Source: Clostridium muellerianum (GTDB lineage Bacteria > Bacillota > Clostridia > Clostridiales > Clostridiaceae). Taken from it: a stretch of DNA of 64,000 nucleotides. Positions 63,465 through 64,000 of this stretch are shown one piece after another. A program made the position numbers and the translations under genes. The stretch is from positions 248,001-312,000 of the forward strand of contig NZ_JABBNI010000025.1 in NCBI RefSeq assembly GCF_012926525.1, given 5' to 3'. The notes below the pieces were generated by a model. The model did not search any database. It was not told the DNA's origin and saw nothing but the letters and a program-made list of their open reading frames with translations. How positions within the stretch are numbered: the stretch's first letter is position 1; each line of letters starts with the position of its first letter.

Positions 63465-64000
63465 TTAAATTCTTTCTTCAATCCAATTATGTATGTCCTT
63501 TATAACATCGTCCTTTTCATCTTTTTCACTTAATATTTCATGATAGCATTTAGAATATATCTTCATAGATTTATCTTCCGAATGTATATTGCTAATCAAC
63601 CACTTAGAAGCTTCATTTTTAACTATCCTATCCATTTCTCCATGAAGTATAAAACATGGATACTCATAATTTTTAACATTTTCACTAATCCATTTAGAAC
63701 CTTTTATAAATGCTTCTCCTAAAAGTTTTATATTAGTTTCTTTAAGCACAAGAGGATCATTATCATAATCTTTAACTACATTTTCATCCCTACAAATAAA
63801 TTTAGATAAAGCATTAGGTGATTTTTCTCTTGGATGCTTTTCAAAATAGTCATCCTTTTTTAAGTCTTTAAATGCCTGAGGTTCTATAACTGCAGCTCCT
63901 GATAATATTTGGCCTTTTAATTTATCTTTATATTTCATTCCATAACCTGCTGTAATAAATCCTCCCATACTATGTCCAAACATAAATAAGGGTAATCCTT
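63465..64000 (-). CDS. Alpha/beta hydrolase, monoacylglycerol-lipase type (partial)
   Basis: The C-terminal ~178 residues of an alpha/beta hydrolase; the 5' part lies beyond the window. The nucleophile elbow GHSMGG is visible just inside the edge, the acid is probably in HGEMDRIV and the catalytic His is in SKCYHEIL near the C-terminus. The frame stays open to base 64000 (GLPLFMFGHSMGG), so the ATG at 63983 is internal. Related to lysophospholipase/monoacylglycerol lipase proteins. Confidence 0.8.
   Translation of the reverse strand, partial: GLPLFMFGHSMGGFITAGYGMKYKDKLKGQILSGAAVIEPQAFKDLKKDDYFEKHPREKSPNALSKFICRDENVVKDYDNDPLVLKETNIKLLGEAFIKGSKWISENVKNYEYPCFILHGEMDRIVKNEASKWLISNIHSEDKSMKIYSKCYHEILSEKDEKDDVIKDIHNWIEERI

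Noticed and set aside
1-64000. CRISPR arrays, tRNA or rRNA genes
   Set aside because: No regularly spaced direct repeats and no tRNA or rRNA signatures were noticed while reading the window.

Overview
This window looks like the chromosome of a low-GC, anaerobic Clostridium, possibly of the C. sporogenes / C. botulinum group I type. The base composition is very AT-rich, the genes have strong GGAGG ribosome-binding sites, and the gene families are typical of that group. The species is an inference. Most genes lie on the minus strand in tightly packed operons.

Layout, left to right. 0.25-3 kb: two plus-strand MFS exporters. 3-5.8 kb: a TldD/PmbA (TldD/TldE) protease pair. 6.1-12.5 kb: a selenium-dependent molybdenum hydroxylase operon, made of FAD, 2Fe-2S and Mo-binding xanthine-dehydrogenase-like subunits plus the accessory proteins YqeC, MocA and YqeB. 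Its intergenic spaces are filled by large palindromes. 13.1-28.6 kb: a complete ethanolamine-utilization microcompartment locus, in transcription order adh, eutS, eutP, eutV, eutW, eutA, eutB, eutC, eutL, a EutK-like shell protein, eutE, eutM, an EutT-like gene, pduL, an uncharacterised eut gene, eutN, eutH, eutQ. Three leader regions (before adh, eutS and eutA) each carry two small hairpins with A-x-x-G hexaloops, the second overlapping a terminator. These are EutV (ANTAR) antitermination sites. 28.8-34.4 kb: a sucrose operon (scrB, scrK, scrA) controlled by a LicT/SacT antiterminator through two RAT/terminator sites. 34.6-39.0 kb: a DUF4397 protein, then a UlaA/UlaB-like PTS whose only visible EIIA domain is fused to its BglG-family regulator. 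39.3-43.2 kb: an FbpABC-like ABC importer. 43.4-44.1 kb: MgtC. 44.6-53.2 kb: a nine-gene aromatic amino-acid operon (aroF, tyrA, aroB, aroA, aroC, pheA, aroE, aroK, aroD). 54-55.1 kb: a small membrane protein and a tandem-repeat Cys/Pro/Trp/His protein. 55.3-62.3 kb: a [NiFe] hydrogenase with a cytochrome-b5/MAPR-like protein and hypA, hypB, a maturation protease, and divergent hypC, hypD, hypE. 62.4-64 kb: a GH73 glucosaminidase and an alpha/beta hydrolase cut by the window edge.

The strongest unannotated item is upstream of aroF. A consensus promoter is followed by a 51-codon reading frame in which 12 of 18 consecutive residues are Phe, Tyr or Trp. A 12-bp terminator with a U-run lies about 30 nt past its stop. 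This is the architecture of a ribosome-mediated attenuator for aromatic amino acids.

Also notable are two 158-159 bp palindromic repeats with a conserved core and a compensatory inner hairpin, at 8.8 and 39.1 kb. A separate 251-bp palindrome lies at 7.6 kb. Two related fragments resembling IS200/IS605 ends lie at 12.9 and 44.5 kb, with covarying stems; the second sits on a truncated carbonic-anhydrase-like gene. All family assignments here come from reading the sequence, with no database search.
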